Notes: generated by a model from the letters alone, not told the origin. A stretch of DNA of 64,000 bases from Microbulbifer donghaiensis (GCF_900129095.1 NZ_FQVA01000001.1:2245615-2309614), one strand, 5' to 3'; shown: positions 9,837-20,544, counted from the first letter of the stretch. Numbers and translations are program-made.

Positions 9837-10799
9837 TTACAGTCCCAGTTGCGTACCGGGCGCGAATAGCTCCCGGTAGCCTTTCAGTATTTCCGCCGCC
9901 GGCAGAGCCTTCTTGCCCGGCAGCTGCAGTAGCTGCAGGCGCAGTGCCTCGCGCCCGCAGGCCACCAGGATACCTTCGTTGTCGGCGCCGATAATCGTGC
10001 CCGGCGTATCGCCGTGGCAGCCGCGCTCCAGTTGTGCGCTGTAGATACGCAGGCGCTGTTCACCTTTGCTGTCGGCGTACGTCGTCCAGCAGACCGGAAA
10101 CGGATTGAAGGCGCGAATCTGCCGGTGCAGCTCTTCGGCGGGGCGCTGCCAGTCGATGCGCGCCTGCTCCTTGGAAATCTTGTCGGCGTAATTGGCGCGG
10201 GAATCATCCTGGATCTGCGGGGTGGCGGCGCCGGCGGCCAGCTGCCGCAATGCCTCGAGCAGTGCCGGTCCGCCTAGCTCTGCCAGCTTGTCGTGCAGGC
10301 TGCCGCCGGTGTCGGCCGGGGTGATGGCGCAGCGGCTTTCTACCAGCACCGGGCCGGTATCCAGGCCGGCCTCCATCTGCATGATGGCCACACCGCTCTC
10401 GGCGTCGCCGGCTTCGATAGCGCGCTGGATCGGCGCGGCACCGCGCCAGCGCGGTAGCAGGGACGCGTGCACGTTGACGCAGCCGAGCCGCGGGGTATCG
10501 AGAACCGACTGCGGCAGTATCAGGCCGTAGGCGACCACCACCATGATGTCTGCCTGCAGTGCGGCCAGTTCCGCCTGGGCCTGCTCGTCGCGCAGGCTCA
10601 CAGGTTGGTAGACGGGAATAGCCTGCTGCTGCGCCAGCTGCTTGACCGGGCTGGCGAGCAGTTTCTTGCCGCGTCCCGCCGGTCGGTCCGGCTGGGTGTA
10701 GACGGCAATGACATTGTGCTCGCTGTCGAGCAGCGTCTGCAGGTGCACGGCGGCAAAGTCCGGCGTGCCGGCGAAGATGATATTCAGGGGCTGAGTCAT
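9837..10799 (-). CDS. fmt: Methionyl-tRNA formyltransferase
   Basis: 320 residues (E. coli 315). It formylates initiator Met-tRNA using 10-formyl-THF. The N-terminal catalytic domain starts IIFAGTPDFAAVHL and has the SLLPRWRGAAPIQ motif near residue 115. A C-terminal OB-like tRNA-binding domain follows. The ATG at 10799 is chosen because the frame upstream overlaps def and shows no family similarity. It follows def by 64 bases, pairing formylation with deformylation as in most proteobacteria. Confidence 0.97.
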   Translation of the reverse strand: MTQPLNIIFAGTPDFAAVHLQTLLDSEHNVIAVYTQPDRPAGRGKKLLASPVKQLAQQQAIPVYQPVSLRDEQAQAELAALQADIMVVVAYGLILPQSVLDTPRLGCVNVHASLLPRWRGAAPIQRAIEAGDAESGVAIMQMEAGLDTGPVLVESRCAITPADTGGSLHDKLAELGGPALLEALRQLAAGAATPQIQDDSRANYADKISKEQARIDWQRPAEELHRQIRAFNPFPVCWTTYADSKGEQRLRIYSAQLERGCHGDTPGTIIGADNEGILVACGREALRLQLLQLPGKKALPAAEILKGYRELFAPGTQLGL

Positions 10800-10863
10800 A
10801 GATTCGGTGTGGAAGAGCCGCCGCAATATGCGGCGGCGGGTCATCTGAATTGTCGGAAGCGTG

Positions 10864-11370
10864 TCAGGCGCGCTGGCGCTGGGCCTTTTCCAGTTTGGAG
10901 CGGATGCGATTGCGCTTGAGAGGGGAGATGTAGTCCACGAACAGTTTGCCGTCCAGGTGATCCACCTCATGCTGGATACAGACCGCCAGCAACCCCTCGG
11001 CCTCGATGGCAAAGGCCTCGCCGGCGCGATCCAGCGCTTTCACGCGCACCTTGCGCGGTCGCTCGACCGTCTCGTAAAAACCGGGCACCGACAGGCAGCC
11101 TTCGTCGTACTGGTGAATTTCCTCTTCCAGTACCTCGATTTCCGGGTTGATAAACACCAGCGGCTCGCTCTGGTCTTCAGACACGTCGATGACCACGATG
11201 CGCTGGTGCACATTGATCTGGGTCGCGGCGAGGCCGACTCCGGGCGCTGCATACATGGTTTCGAACATATCGTCGACCAGTTGGCGCAGCTCGTCGGTCA
11301 CCTCAGAGACAGGTTTTGCGACCTGCCGCAGGCGCGGATCGGGGAATTCAAGAATCTCAAGTTTGGCCAT
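10864..11370 (-). CDS. def: Peptide deformylase
   Basis: 168 residues (E. coli 169). This metal-dependent enzyme removes the formyl group from nascent proteins at the ribosome exit. All three motifs are present: [10 protein letters not shown] near residue 45, EGCLSVPG near residue 88 with the metal-binding Cys, and QHEVDHLDG near residue 132 with the two metal-binding His and catalytic Glu. It is the first gene of the def-fmt-rsmB-trkA-trkH run and is divergent from the LysM gene. Confidence 0.98.
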   Translation of the reverse strand: MAKLEILEFPDPRLRQVAKPVSEVTDELRQLVDDMFETMYAAPGVGLAATQINVHQRIVVIDVSEDQSEPLVFINPEIEVLEEEIHQYDEGCLSVPGFYETVERPRKVRVKALDRAGEAFAIEAEGLLAVCIQHEVDHLDGKLFVDYISPLKRNRIRSKLEKAQRQRA

Positions 11371-11750
11371 AACACCCTGGGCATCTCTATAAATCTAGTG
11401 TGCGCGCCCCTGGCGGCGGCCGGCGGTGTTCGGAATACGCAAAGCACTCGCCACTCTCGCGGGGCGGGCTATGCTCGTGTACTTCTGGTATACACCGCTT
11501 GATCCGCTCCGACGGTTACCACCAGTTACGCGCTCGCCACGATTTCCAGAGCCGTCCAGCTGTGACAAACCTCTAGTAATCGTGGAACTTGCGCTGATAA
11601 CATAATGATCGCGCTCGATATTTGCCGAATGGAGTCATATATTTTGCTGACGCTTCGCGTCAGGCTCCAGCTACTCTCCCGGGCTGATTCCCGGTGGCGC
11701 AGCGGCCCGGCGCTGTGAATTATAGCGATAAAGAGCATAGGAATGCTTCC
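11371..11750. other. Divergent intergenic region between def and the LysM gene
   Basis: This 380-base non-coding stretch must hold the promoters of both flanking operons. The only clear structure is a short hairpin at 11647-11663 (7-base stem CTGACGC/GCGTCAG, TTC loop). The half nearest the LysM gene is locally AT-richer, but I cannot assign a specific promoter. Open frames across it look spurious. Confidence 0.5.
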
Positions 11751-12821
11751 ATGAAAAAAATAATCCTGGCCGCTGCCGCAATGCTGGCGGTGACTTTTGG
11801 CATTCAGGCGCAGGATCAAGTGCGCCTAAATCCGAATCACCCGGATGTCTATGTGGTGCAAAAGGGCGACACACTCTGGGATATTTCCGGCAGATTCCTC
11901 GCCCAGCCCTGGTTTTGGCCGGAAATCTGGCAGGTCAATCCACAAGTCGAAAACCCCCACCTGATTTATCCGGGCGACCGGCTGCGTCTGGTTTACGTGG
12001 AAGGCCAGCCGCAGCTGCACCTCGAGCGCGGCCCGGCCGCCTACAAGCTGACGCCGGCAGCGGACAGCACCAGCCTGCACCCGCAAGTGCGCCGCGAGGC
12101 CGTGGGCGAGGCGATTCCCGCCATTCCGCTGGACGCCATCAATGCCTTCCTGTCGCGCACCCGTATCGTGGCGCCCGACGCATTTAGGGGCACCCCCTAC
12201 GTGGTTTCCGGCGCCGATCAGCGCATCCTGATGGGGGCCGGCGAAAAAATTTACGCCCGCGGCGATTTCCGTGTGCCGCTGGCCTCCTACGGCATCTACC
12301 GCCCCGGTCCGGTTTACGTCGATCCGGTAACCGGAGAAACCCTGGGCCAGCAGGCGCTGGATATCGCTACCGTCGATCTGCTGCAGCTGGACCCGGATCG
12401 CCGCGAGGAATTTGCGGTAGCCACGCTGGGCGTTGCACGCACCGCCCGTGAAATCCGCCTGGAAGACCGGCTGCTGCCGGTGGAAGAGCGCTCCATCGCC
12501 GCGCTGTTCCAGCCGGGTGCTCCGCCGATGCCGGTGGAAGGCGTGATCCTCGGCGTAGAAGAGGGTGTTACCCAGATCGGCAAGTACGACGTGGTGGTGG
12601 TTAACCAGGGCGAACGCGAGGGCCTGCAGCCCGGCCATGTGCTGGCCATATACAAGCGCGGCGCTATCGTGCGCGACCGTATCGCGCGCGACAACGTCAA
12701 ACTCCCGGACGAACGCGCCGGTGTGATGATGGTGTTCCGCACTTTCGAGAAAATGAGTCTCGCCCTGGTGCTGGAGGCAGATCGCCCGCTCGAGGTCATG
12801 GACCTGGCGCGCAATCCCTAA
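11751..12821 (+). CDS. Exported LysM-domain protein
   Basis: 356 residues. Residues 1-22 form a Sec signal peptide ending FGIQAQ. One LysM peptidoglycan-binding module follows directly (VVQKGDTLWDISGRF through NPHLIYPGDRL, about residues 35-80). The remaining 270 residues form a family-specific domain with no catalytic motif that I recognise. A LysM protein occupies this spot before dprA in Pseudomonas and Vibrio. It is likely periplasmic and bound to peptidoglycan. The ATG at 11751 is chosen because the signal peptide starts there (MKKIILAAAAM). Confidence 0.88.
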   Translation: MKKIILAAAAMLAVTFGIQAQDQVRLNPNHPDVYVVQKGDTLWDISGRFLAQPWFWPEIWQVNPQVENPHLIYPGDRLRLVYVEGQPQLHLERGPAAYKLTPAADSTSLHPQVRREAVGEAIPAIPLDAINAFLSRTRIVAPDAFRGTPYVVSGADQRILMGAGEKIYARGDFRVPLASYGIYRPGPVYVDPVTGETLGQQALDIATVDLLQLDPDRREEFAVATLGVARTAREIRLEDRLLPVEERSIAALFQPGAPPMPVEGVILGVEEGVTQIGKYDVVVVNQGEREGLQPGHVLAIYKRGAIVRDRIARDNVKLPDERAGVMMVFRTFEKMSLALVLEADRPLEVMDLARNP

Positions 12822-12900
12822 GCGCCAAGTTGAATAGGCGGCGGGTCTTTCTGTTTGGCCCGCCTGTCTGCTGAAAAAACAGAAACACACGGTAGATCGC

Positions 12901-14055
12901 ATGGACGCGCTGACCGCCACCCTGGCCCTGCTGCGACTGGAGGGCATGGGCCCCGGCCGCTATTGGCAACTACTCGAACACTTCGACAGCCCCGTCGCGG
13001 CGCTGCACTCCCTCCCCGATTCCCTGCTGCACAAACTGCCCGCGCGCGCCCAACAACAGTGGCGAGAATTTGCGCGTTGCGGCGAACAGAGCGCACTGCT
13101 CACCTGGACATATGCGGAGCGCGAGCGCTGCGCAGACGCCGGTGTAGCGCTCATTCATTGCGGCGACGAGGACTACCCACACCTGTTGGCCGAGATATCC
13201 CGCCCACCGCCGCTGCTCTATGTCCGCGGTGCTCGCGGCGCACTGCAGCTGCCACAGCTTGCTGTCGTCGGCGCCCGCCGCGCGAGTGCCGGCGGCCTCG
13301 ACAATGCGCACGCGTTTGCCGCGGACCTGGCCGGAGCCGGCTTTGCGATTACTTCCGGGCTGGCGCTTGGCGTGGATGCGGCGGCGCACCGGGGTGCGCT
13401 CAAGGCCGGCGGTGTCACCGTCGCGGTACTCGGCAGCGGCGTCGACCGGCTCTACCCGCGGCGCAATGTCGCCTTGGCAGAGGAGATTGTCGCCGGCGGC
13501 GGTGCGCTGGTCAGTGAGCTGCCGCTGGGGAGTCCTGCGGAGGCGGCGAACTTCCCGCGCCGTAATCGCATTATCAGTGGTCTTTCGATCGGCGTGCTGC
13601 TGGTGGAGGCGGCGCTGCGTTCCGGTTCGCTGATTACTGCGCGGCTCGCGCTGGAACAGAACCGCGAGGTATTTGCGATTCCCGGCTCGATTCACAATCC
13701 GCTGGCGCGCGGCTGTCACCGTATGATCAAAGACGGCGCTGCCTTGGTGGAGACGAGCGCGGATATCGCCGGGCAGCTGGGCGGCCTGCTGGCAGAGCCG
13801 GCGACCACCGCGGCGCCGGCCACCAACGCACCGCCCGCTGCTCGCCGGCAATTGCAGCCGCGCGACTTGCGTGTGATCGACGCTCTGGGTGGGGATCCCC
13901 GCAGTTTGGAGCAACTGGCACGAGATAGTGGTGAAAGTGCCGGGGAGTTACTAGCGCTGTTACTACAGCTGGAGTTGGCGGGTTTGATCGAGCAGGTTCC
14001 CGGCGGCTACCAGCTCACTCCGCGAGGGGCGGCCTATTTGCAGCCGGTTGATTGA
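12901..14055 (+). CDS. dprA: DNA-processing protein DprA/Smf
   Basis: 384 residues (E. coli Smf 374). DprA binds incoming single-stranded DNA and loads RecA during natural transformation. A helical N-terminal domain is followed by the Rossmann-like domain with AVVGARRASAGG near residue 120, SGLALGVDAAAH near residue 153 and FPRRNRIISGLS near residue 218. A C-terminal winged-helix (DML1-like) domain follows an Ala-rich linker. Whether the organism is competent cannot be judged from this window. It lies 79 bases after the LysM gene. Confidence 0.95.
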   Translation: MDALTATLALLRLEGMGPGRYWQLLEHFDSPVAALHSLPDSLLHKLPARAQQQWREFARCGEQSALLTWTYAERERCADAGVALIHCGDEDYPHLLAEISRPPPLLYVRGARGALQLPQLAVVGARRASAGGLDNAHAFAADLAGAGFAITSGLALGVDAAAHRGALKAGGVTVAVLGSGVDRLYPRRNVALAEEIVAGGGALVSELPLGSPAEAANFPRRNRIISGLSIGVLLVEAALRSGSLITARLALEQNREVFAIPGSIHNPLARGCHRMIKDGAALVETSADIAGQLGGLLAEPATTAAPATNAPPAARRQLQPRDLRVIDALGGDPRSLEQLARDSGESAGELLALLLQLELAGLIEQVPGGYQLTPRGAAYLQPVD

Positions 14056-14210
14056 AGAGGCGAACGAGAGGCAGCGATGGCTTTGCCGTCGCCCGATTCG
14101 CGACTCAAGCCGGTGACGTCAATACTCGTTCTGGTGCGCCACTAGTTCGATTGTTATGGACAGATGCGCAGGCGCCTTTATTCCATACGCCGATCCGGGA
14201 GGAGGTGATT

Positions 14211-14687
14211 GTGTCGATATGCAGGCTGGCTATGGCGACCATTGCGCTCACCGGTGCGGCTTCTATGGCCGCTCAAGCGCAGAGTTGCACGTCCCTGGAC
14301 GATTTGCAGTGGTTACTTGGCAGCTGGCACTACCAGGATGCCAGCAAACAGATGATGGAGCGCTGGCAGCGAGTCAGCGCTCATACGTTCGAGGGCATAG
14401 GTGCGAGCGAGACGGAAAACTCCGGTGGCGACAGGGACATAGAAATACTGCGCCTGACCGAGATGTCCGGTGAGATCTTCTATCTGGCCAAGGTCAGCCA
14501 CAATGCGCTGCCGGTGGCGTTTAAGATGACGGCCTGTCGTGACAACGAGGCGGTGTTTGAGAACCCTGAGCACGATTTTCCCAGCCGGCTGGAGTACCGT
14601 CTGCTGGATCCGAATCGACTGCGGGTATCGGTCGCGGGAACTAAGGGCAAGCGATTCATCTTGAACTTTCGCCGGCCATTGCAGTAG
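14211..14687 (+). CDS. Exported DUF6265-like protein
   Basis: 158 residues from GTG at 14211, which has an unusually strong GGAGGAGGTGA just upstream. A signal peptide of about 24 residues ends MAAQAQS. The mature part matches the DUF6265 pattern: LQWLLGSWHY near its start, WQRVSAHTFEG, and the signature FENPEHDFPSRLEY near residue 125. The function of the family is unknown. The frame is open further upstream into dprA, but that part has no signal peptide or similarity. Its frame also continues directly into the TPR remnant after the stop. Confidence 0.75.
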   Translation: MSICRLAMATIALTGAASMAAQAQSCTSLDDLQWLLGSWHYQDASKQMMERWQRVSAHTFEGIGASETENSGGDRDIEILRLTEMSGEIFYLAKVSHNALPVAFKMTACRDNEAVFENPEHDFPSRLEYRLLDPNRLRVSVAGTKGKRFILNFRRPLQ

Positions 14688-15164
14688 GGCGCACGAGCGG
14701 CCGCGTACCAGACAGCCCTTACATTTGACGGGGACAATCTTTCGGCGCTTTCCAATCTCGAGCGGGCGTTGCACGAAAAGGGCAATCTGGTCGTCGCCGC
14801 CGAGTTAGCCGCACGCTTGCGACAATACCGTCAGAAAAACCCCTATTACTGGTACGCCCTGGCACTGAAATCCTATAGGCGCGGGAAATACAGTTCGGCC
14901 GCAGAATTCGCCCAGGATGCCATCGCGATCGAAGGGGCGGACCACCGCTTCCACTTTTTACTCGGCATGGCGCGCTATCAATTGGGTAGTGGAAATTACC
15001 GGCGAAACTTCCGACAGGCGATGGAGCTGGCGGGCAGCGATGACAACCTGCGGCAGTACCAACGCAAAATGGAACGGCTTGGAGAAGACATTGCGCCGGA
15101 GAATACCGCGCAACAAGTTCGCGTTCGGCACAACCCAAATTGGTGGTGGTACATTTCCCACTAG
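14688..15164 (+). pseudogene. Truncated TPR protein, 3' remnant
   Basis: The frame is open from the base after the preceding stop to TAG at 15162-15164. TPR-like sequence begins almost at once (AAYQTALTFDGDNLSALSNL, then AAELAARLRQYRQKNPYYWY and ALKSYRRGKYSSAAEFAQDA). It ends with a RQYQRKMERL tail typical of TPR proteins in this lineage. The first possible start, TTG at 14769, would cut through a helix and has no good ribosome binding site. The N-terminal part of the ancestral protein is missing, and the preceding DUF6265-like gene ends exactly where the similarity begins. I read it as the decayed 3' end of a longer TPR gene. A translated 131-residue product from TTG cannot be excluded. Confidence 0.6.
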
Positions 15165-15305
15165 TCGCGGCGAGTCGGTCATTGCGCGACGAGACAGCAT
15201 TTCCCCACATAAGGACGTGAGTCTGCCAGACTAAAACTTGTGCAGCGAAGTGCAATCCGCTAGATTGCCGCGCTTTCCCAAGTCGACAGTGTGAAGAGAG
15301 CTGAA

Positions 15306-15385
15306 ATGGGCAAGCCTTTTGTCGCCGTCCTGACGGATTCCGACTGCTACCTGCCGATGATGGAAACCATCTTCGGCGTCCTGTA

Positions 15386-15386
<1 letters not shown>
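15306..15386 (+). pseudogene. Vestigial 5' end of a purE gene, 26 codons
   Basis: ATG at 15306 has GAGAG upstream and encodes a peptide starting MGKPFVAVLTDSDCYLPMME and ending IFGVL before TAA. This lines up with the N-terminus of class I PurE (typically VAVLMGSDSDLP.ME....L), then stops where the family continues to the SAHRTP motif. The catalytic core is absent, so it cannot be an enzyme. The stop overlaps the tsaC start (TAATG), so it may now act as a translated leader for tsaC. An intact purE is 3.4 kb downstream. Confidence 0.65.
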
Positions 15387-17007
<1,621 letters not shown>

Positions 17008-17022
17008 CGGAGATTCCTATCC

Positions 17023-17150
17023 GTAGGATGGGCAAAGCGAAGGCAGAAAACTGCTCCCTGCGTTTTCTGCATGCCCGCCATCCATGGCGGGCTCGTGCCC
17101 ATCGGATACCGATTGATGGGCACGTCGCTACGCTCCTTTGCCCATCCTAC
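17023..17150. repeat. 128-base palindromic element with 15-base terminal inverted repeats
   Basis: GTAGGATGGGCAAAG at 17023-17037 is exactly complementary to CTTTGCCCATCCTAC at 17136-17150. The interior contains a further palindrome, GCCCGCCATCCATGGCGGGC, and a GTGCCCATC segment. The GTAGGATGGGCAAAG type of sequence is a dispersed repeat in many proteobacterial genomes. It fills the gap between hemF and the next gene and could fold into a long cruciform or stem. No transposase is encoded, so it resembles a MITE or REP-like element. Confidence 0.8.
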
Positions 17151-17173
17151 AAACCGAACCAAGGGGAGGCGCT

Positions 17174-17632
17174 GTGCACAAGGCCCGACTGGAAGATATT
17201 AATAAACTGTTCCTGGAGTATCGCCGCCAATTCGAAATCGGCGACGCGGAGCAGGTCGCGGACTTTTACCGCTTCCCACTGCACTACTATCGCGAGGATG
17301 GCAGCAAGCTGACAGTGACGCGGCAAGAGTTCGTTCAGCAGGTCGACAAACTGCTGAATGCCTATCGCCGCCTGCAGGTCAGCCAGATCGTCGGCACGGT
17401 CACCGATGTGATCGAGCTGAATGACAACAGCAGCCTGGCGACATTGAACTGGATATTGCTGTACCCGCAGGGCGACAAGAGCGCGGAACTCTACAGCTCC
17501 ACCACCCGCTACCTGGTGACCGACACGGAGGGTGGCCTGAAAATTGACGGCCTGATCCTCGTCGACGAGAGTGTGAAGATTCGCGGCGCCGTGCGCGCGC
17601 GCAAGGGATCGGCCAAGGGATCGGCCAGGTGA
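17174..17632 (+). CDS. NTF2/SnoaL-like protein of unknown function
   Basis: 152 residues from GTG at 17174, with AGGGGAGG nine bases or less upstream. The order of a long N-terminal helix (LFLEYRRQFEIGDAEQVADF), a YRFPLHYYR segment and later strands with a polar core is typical of the NTF2-like/SnoaL fold. No catalytic residues can be assigned with confidence. The C-terminus is basic (VRARKGSAKGSAR). Its stop overlaps the aroE start by four bases (GTGA), so it belongs to the aroE transcription unit. Confidence 0.7.
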   Translation: MHKARLEDINKLFLEYRRQFEIGDAEQVADFYRFPLHYYREDGSKLTVTRQEFVQQVDKLLNAYRRLQVSQIVGTVTDVIELNDNSSLATLNWILLYPQGDKSAELYSSTTRYLVTDTEGGLKIDGLILVDESVKIRGAVRARKGSAKGSAR

Positions 17633-18471
17633 CGGACCAGTACGCCGTGGTCGGCAACCCGATAGCCCACTCACTGTCGCCGCAGATTCACGGCGCCTTC
17701 GCCGCGCAGACCGGAGAAGACATCCACTACGGAAAACACCTGGTGGAAAAAGACCGCTTCGCGGACTTTGCGCGGGAATTTTTTAGCGGTGGCGGTCGCG
17801 GTCTGAATGTCACAGCGCCGTTCAAGTTGGACGCCTGCAGGTTTGCGGACCAACTCACCGAGCGCGCCCGCGCCGCAGGCGCAGTAAATACCCTGGCAAA
17901 ACAGGGCGACGGCAGTGTGCTCGGCGACAATACCGATGGAGCAGGCCTGGTGGCCGATATCCGCGACAACCTGGGCTGGGAAATCCGCGGCAATAAAATA
18001 CTGCTGCTCGGCGCCGGCGGTGCCGTCCGCGGCGCGTTGCTGTCGATATTGCAAGAGGGGCCGCAGGTGATCCATATCGCCAACCGCACCGCGCAAAAAG
18101 CGCAGCAGCTAGCGCAGGATTTTTCCGGGTATGGCCGCATTACCGCCAGCGGGCTGGACGCGGTGCCGGCGGGTTTCGACCTGGTGATTAATGCCAGCGC
18201 CGCCAGCCTCTCCGGCGAACTGCCGCCGCTGTCGCCGCGCTCGCTGGCGCAGGGGTGCCGCACCTACGATATGGTCTACGGTGCCGAGCCGACCCCGTTT
18301 ATGCGCTGGGCGGAGCAGTTGGGAGCTGAGACTGCCGATGGGCTGGGTATGCTGGTAGGGCAGGCGGCGGAAGCCTTTTACCTGTGGCGGGGCGTGCGCC
18401 CGGCAGTGGCGCCGGTGCTGGATATGCTGCGGGCGGAACTGCGCAATAAGCGTGACGCCAGCGCCAAATAA
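17629..18471 (+). CDS. aroE: Shikimate dehydrogenase (NADP+)
   Basis: 280 residues (E. coli 272). It reduces 3-dehydroshikimate to shikimate in the chorismate pathway. GNPIAHSLSPQIH (shikimate binding) is near residue 6, followed by VTAPFKLDA near residue 62 with the catalytic Lys, GDNTDGAG near residue 100, the nucleotide-binding GAGGAVRGAL near residue 128, and the C-terminal GLGMLVGQAAEAF. GTG is the start, overlapping the preceding gene by four bases. The tsaC-hemF-aroE order is the conserved gammaproteobacterial one. Confidence 0.96.
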   Translation: MTDQYAVVGNPIAHSLSPQIHGAFAAQTGEDIHYGKHLVEKDRFADFAREFFSGGGRGLNVTAPFKLDACRFADQLTERARAAGAVNTLAKQGDGSVLGDNTDGAGLVADIRDNLGWEIRGNKILLLGAGGAVRGALLSILQEGPQVIHIANRTAQKAQQLAQDFSGYGRITASGLDAVPAGFDLVINASAASLSGELPPLSPRSLAQGCRTYDMVYGAEPTPFMRWAEQLGAETADGLGMLVGQAAEAFYLWRGVRPAVAPVLDMLRAELRNKRDASAK

Positions 18472-18487
18472 CTCTTCTTCACTGATC

Positions 18488-18510
18488 GGTCACGGAAAGA
18501 TGCCGTGACC
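18488..18510. terminator. Hairpin after aroE
   Basis: GGTCACGG and CCGTGACC form a perfect 8-base stem with a 7-base loop, 16 bases after the aroE stop. No T-run follows on the plus strand, so termination is an inference from position. The rest of the 273-base gap to purE shows no gene that I can support. Confidence 0.5.
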
Positions 18511-18744
18511 ATCCCGCCAGACTATCGTTCTAGGGCCTGTAACGGGCGCGAAACCGTCGAAACTACAGGCCGAAACCACCGCAAAGCGCCATGTGGCGTA
18601 CTTTCTGCCGGAGTTTTGGTATCCTCTCGCCCCTTAATTTTGGGCCGGGTCGGGCATTTCCTGTGGCGAGACCCGTTTCCTTCCCCGCTGCTGGCGGCGA
18701 ATAGCGCCTCACCGGCGCGTGCGAAACACTGGAGTTAACCGCAA

Positions 18745-19236
18745 GTGAAACAGCTTCCGTTTGAAAAAGTCACCATTGTGATGGGGTCCCAATCCGACTG
18801 GCCGACCATGGAAATGGCGACCAAGCCCCTCGCTGAGCTGGGAGTTCCCTTTGCCACGGCGGTCGTTTCGGCCCACCGCACTCCCCAGCGGATGGTGGAG
18901 TTCGCCACCACGGCGCACGAGCGCGGCACCAAGGTCATTATTGCCGGGGCCGGTGGCTCCGCCCACCTGCCGGGCATGATCGCGGCGCTGACGCCGCTGC
19001 CGGTGATCGGCGTACCGGTGGCGAGCAAGTTTATGACCGGCATGGACAGCCTGCTGTCCATTGTGCAGATGCCCAAGGGTGTGGCCGTCGCCACCCAGGC
19101 GGTGGGCGCTTCGGGTGCCTATAACGCGGGACTGATGGCGGCGCAGATGCTGTCTCTGTCCGACGCGGAACTGCAGCAGCGCCTGATTGCGTGGCGCGAG
19201 AACCAGAGCGCAGGCGTTCCTTTCGAAGTTGAATAA
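18745..19236 (+). CDS. purE: 5-(carboxyamino)imidazole ribonucleotide mutase
   Basis: 163 residues (E. coli 169). It converts N5-CAIR to CAIR in purine synthesis. [15 protein letters not shown]-like sequence near residue 12 binds the phosphate, followed by SAHRTPQRM near residue 44 with the catalytic His, and [17 protein letters not shown] near residue 71. The start is GTG at 18745. PurK follows 46 bases downstream. This is the complete copy, while a 26-codon remnant of another purE lies before tsaC. Confidence 0.96.
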   Translation: MKQLPFEKVTIVMGSQSDWPTMEMATKPLAELGVPFATAVVSAHRTPQRMVEFATTAHERGTKVIIAGAGGSAHLPGMIAALTPLPVIGVPVASKFMTGMDSLLSIVQMPKGVAVATQAVGASGAYNAGLMAAQMLSLSDAELQQRLIAWRENQSAGVPFEVE

Positions 19237-19282
19237 CTTCTGCCCGTTAACAGCAGTTGGCAATTGTTGAGGTGTACCAGAG

Positions 19283-20395
19283 ATGACAGTCAGGCGAGTT
19301 GGCATAGTGGGTTGCGGCCAGTTGGCGCAGATGATGGCCCAGGAGGCGCGCCCGCTGGGGATCGAATTCAGTTTCCTCGCCGAAGGTGACGAGAACACCA
19401 CTTGTGTGGACGGTCTCGGCACCATCGCACACGCCCACGAAGGCGATGATATCGAATCGCTCTACCGCGCCATGGGCAGCCCCGAAGTCATCACTGCCGA
19501 GCGCGAACAGGTTTCGGTGGCACTGCTGCGCGCGCTGGAAAAATTCTGCCCCGTCTACCCGCGCCCGGATGCGTTCGAGACAACCCAGCACCGCGTGCGG
19601 GAAAAAACCGCCATCACCGCAGTCGGGCTGCCGGTGGCACCTTTCCTGCCGGCCAACAACTACGCCGAGATCTGCGCGGCCGTCCAGCAACTCGGTTATC
19701 CGTCGTTCATCAAAAGCTGCGAGCACGGCTATGACGGCAAGAACCAGTGGCGGGTCAACAGTGATGAAGATCTTGCTGCCATCAGTGATGCGCCCGAGAT
19801 GGAATACGTGGTGGAACAGGGGGTGAACTTCTCCCGTGAAGTCTCCCTGATCGGCGCCCGCACCGCGGATGGACAAGTGGTGACCTACCCGCTGGCGGAA
19901 AACGACCATTACCGAGGCACACTGCTGGTCTCCACCGCACCGGCGCCGCACGTCAGTGAAGCGCTGCAACACACCGCCGAGGAATACCTGGCGAAACTGA
20001 TGAGCGCCTGGGACTATGTGGGCGTGCTGGCCATGGAGTGTTTCGTCACCGAGAACGGCCTGCTGATCAATGAGCTGGCACCGCGGGTGCACAACAGTGG
20101 CCACTGGACCCTCGCCGGTGCGGAAACCAGCCAGTTTGCCAATCATGTGCGCGCGATCCTCGGCATGCCGCTGGGGGAAACCCACTGCGACCGCCCCGCG
20201 GTGATGATCAATATGCTGGGCGTCGACGAGAAACCGGCACTGCCTAACGAGGGTGTCTGGTCCTACGGCAAGGAACTGCGCCCGGGGCGCAAGATGGGGC
20301 ATGTGATTTTGCTGGACGACTCCCAGGAGGCGCTGGCTGCGCGTATCGACAGCATGCTGGAAGCACTCTACGGCCCATCCAAAAGACCTGCCTGA
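19283..20395 (+). CDS. purK: 5-(carboxyamino)imidazole ribonucleotide synthase
   Basis: 370 residues (E. coli 355). This ATP-grasp enzyme makes N5-CAIR from AIR, bicarbonate and ATP, supplying PurE. The N-terminal domain starts RVGIVGCGQLAQMM. The ATP-grasp core includes FIKSCEHGYDGKNQW near residue 152 and VEQGVNFSREVSLI near residue 177. The metal-binding ENGLLINELAPRVHNSGHWT block is near residue 255. PurE and PurK are cotranscribed, and a strong inverted repeat begins just after the stop. Confidence 0.96.
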   Translation: MTVRRVGIVGCGQLAQMMAQEARPLGIEFSFLAEGDENTTCVDGLGTIAHAHEGDDIESLYRAMGSPEVITAEREQVSVALLRALEKFCPVYPRPDAFETTQHRVREKTAITAVGLPVAPFLPANNYAEICAAVQQLGYPSFIKSCEHGYDGKNQWRVNSDEDLAAISDAPEMEYVVEQGVNFSREVSLIGARTADGQVVTYPLAENDHYRGTLLVSTAPAPHVSEALQHTAEEYLAKLMSAWDYVGVLAMECFVTENGLLINELAPRVHNSGHWTLAGAETSQFANHVRAILGMPLGETHCDRPAVMINMLGVDEKPALPNEGVWSYGKELRPGRKMGHVILLDDSQEALAARIDSMLEALYGPSKRPA

Positions 20396-20438
20396 CTAAG
20401 TTAAGGCCGGGGCGGGCCTGCTGCCGGCCTTAACTTAG
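20396..20438. terminator. Perfect 15-base inverted repeat directly after purK
   Basis: CTAAGTTAAGGCCGG at 20396-20410 and CCGGCCTTAACTTAG at 20424-20438 are exact complements with a 13-base loop. The left arm starts on the base after the purK TGA. There is no T-tract on either strand, so this is a strong but non-canonical terminator-like stem. It could also stabilise the 3' end of the purEK mRNA. Confidence 0.7.
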
Positions 20439-20544
20439 CGCCAGTCCCACCTGAGTTTGAAACCCGTTCGCGGTCCTTACTGCGAGATCTGGCATACTGA
20501 TGCCCGTTTGTCCCGTCGGGTTTTTTCCCGGCGGGGATCAATAA

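Noticed and set aside
11526-11819. A minus-strand frame in the def/LysM intergenic region
   Set aside because: It runs into the LysM gene antisense and has no coding-like composition or similarity.
18505-18738. A short open frame (77 codons) before purE
   Set aside because: No ribosome binding site, no similarity, and a composition typical of random frame; it overlaps a hairpin.
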